A DNA stretch of 8,069 bases, taken from positions 1,866 through 9,934 of the forward strand of contig JAESRY010000017.1 of the NCBI GenBank assembly GCA_016764415.1, written 5' to 3'. The DNA is from Cycloclasticus sp. GTDB taxonomy: Bacteria > Pseudomonadota > Gammaproteobacteria > Methylococcales > Cycloclasticaceae. This document shows, piece by piece, positions 7,676 through 8,069 of this stretch; position 1 is the first letter of the stretch, and every line of letters starts with the position of its first letter. The translations under genes and the position numbers were made by a program. Below the pieces are notes generated by a model, which saw only the letters and a program-made list of their open reading frames with translations, searched no databases and had not been told where the DNA came from.

Positions 7676-7703
7676 GCGCAAGTATTTTCACACATTCAAT
7701 TAA

Positions 7704-8069
7704 ATGATTCTTAACCTCCCCACCATTTTAACGTTACTGCGTATTGCATCAATACCGGTGATTATGTTGGTCTTTTATTTGCCGATTGAAGAATCAAGAA
7801 TGTGGTGCTCCATCATTTTTATAGTGGCCTCATTAACGGACTGGTTTGATGGCTTCTTAGCTAGAAAAATGAACTTACAGACAGCATTCGGGGAATTTCT
7901 TGACCCAGTGGCAGATAAGTTGATGGTGGTCATTCTTCTGGTGCTTATCGTGCAAGCAGATCCGTCGGTTTACATTGCTATACCAGCGGCTATTATAATT
8001 GGTCGAGAGGTCTCCGTTGCGGCATTACGCGAATGGATGGCTGAGCTAGGCGAGAGTGCATCGGTTGCC
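7704..8069 (+). CDS. pgsA: CDP-diacylglycerol--glycerol-3-phosphate 3-phosphatidyltransferase, N-terminal part (3' end outside window)
   Basis: PgsA is the inner-membrane enzyme that joins CDP-diacylglycerol and glycerol 3-phosphate to form phosphatidylglycerophosphate, the committed step to phosphatidylglycerol and cardiolipin. The window holds the first 122 codons, against a full length of about 182 in E. coli. The CDP-alcohol phosphatidyltransferase signature DG-x2-AR-x8-G-x3-D-x3-D is perfect: Asp49-Gly50, Ala53-Arg54, Gly63, Asp67, Asp71, with the family's preceding Asp46. Hydrophobic segments at about 7-27, 33-45, 73-84 and 89-100 fit a multi-pass membrane protein. REVSVAALREWMAELG (101-116) is characteristic of PgsA. 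The ATG at 7704 gives MILNLPTILTLLRI, in line with E. coli MQFNIPTLLTLFRV, though no Shine-Dalgarno sequence precedes it. It probably shares a transcript with uvrC. Confidence 0.96.
   Translation, partial: MILNLPTILTLLRIASIPVIMLVFYLPIEESRMWCSIIFIVASLTDWFDGFLARKMNLQTAFGEFLDPVADKLMVVILLVLIVQADPSVYIAIPAAIIIGREVSVAALREWMAELGESASVA

Noticed and set aside
1..8069. An undescribed defence, mobile or biosynthetic system
   Set aside because: All coding space is accounted for by known housekeeping families; there are no repeat arrays, transposase fragments, tRNA-att sites or unexplained frames.

Overview
The window is an ordinary, densely packed housekeeping segment of a bacterial chromosome. Every gene lies on the + strand, and the longest stretches without a gene are two gaps of about 105 bases. 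The order infB-rbfA-truB-rpsO-pnp is the classic translation and RNA-metabolism cluster of Gammaproteobacteria, and the proteins read as gammaproteobacterial (IF2, TruB, PNPase and UvrC match the Escherichia coli families motif by motif). The DNA is moderately AT-rich. A PhaR-type regulator right after pnp, and uvrC-pgsA right after that, are not the enteric arrangement. I infer a non-enteric, possibly marine or PHA-associated gammaproteobacterium (for example near Methylophaga or Cycloclasticus). That placement is a low-confidence guess from gene content and base composition.

Region 1 (1-2742): the 3' part of infB (translation initiation factor IF2, cut by the window edge before its P-loop), then rbfA (30S maturation factor) and truB (tRNA pseudouridine-55 synthase). 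Gaps are 10 and 3 bases, so this is one transcription unit.

Region 2 (2743-5206): a 105-base gap with a good sigma70-type promoter overlapping a small hairpin and T-run. It is followed by rpsO (ribosomal protein S15) and, only 22 bases later, pnp (polynucleotide phosphorylase). An intrinsic-terminator-like hairpin followed by seven Ts lies inside the early pnp coding sequence.

Region 3 (5207-5754): a T-rich 33-base gap, a PhaR-family gene, and a strong perfect inverted-repeat terminator that closes the whole block.

Region 4 (5755-8069): uvrC (nucleotide excision repair endonuclease subunit) and the 5' part of pgsA (phosphatidylglycerophosphate synthase), a pair also adjacent in E. coli.

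Together the first seven genes cover translation initiation, small-subunit assembly, tRNA modification and RNA decay, plus a probable polymer-storage regulator. The last two cover DNA repair and phospholipid synthesis. I see no mobile element, CRISPR array, tRNA or rRNA gene, and no convincing undescribed system. The points most worth a second look are the hairpin/T7/shift-prone site in pnp, the very short rpsO-pnp gap, and the stand-alone phaR.
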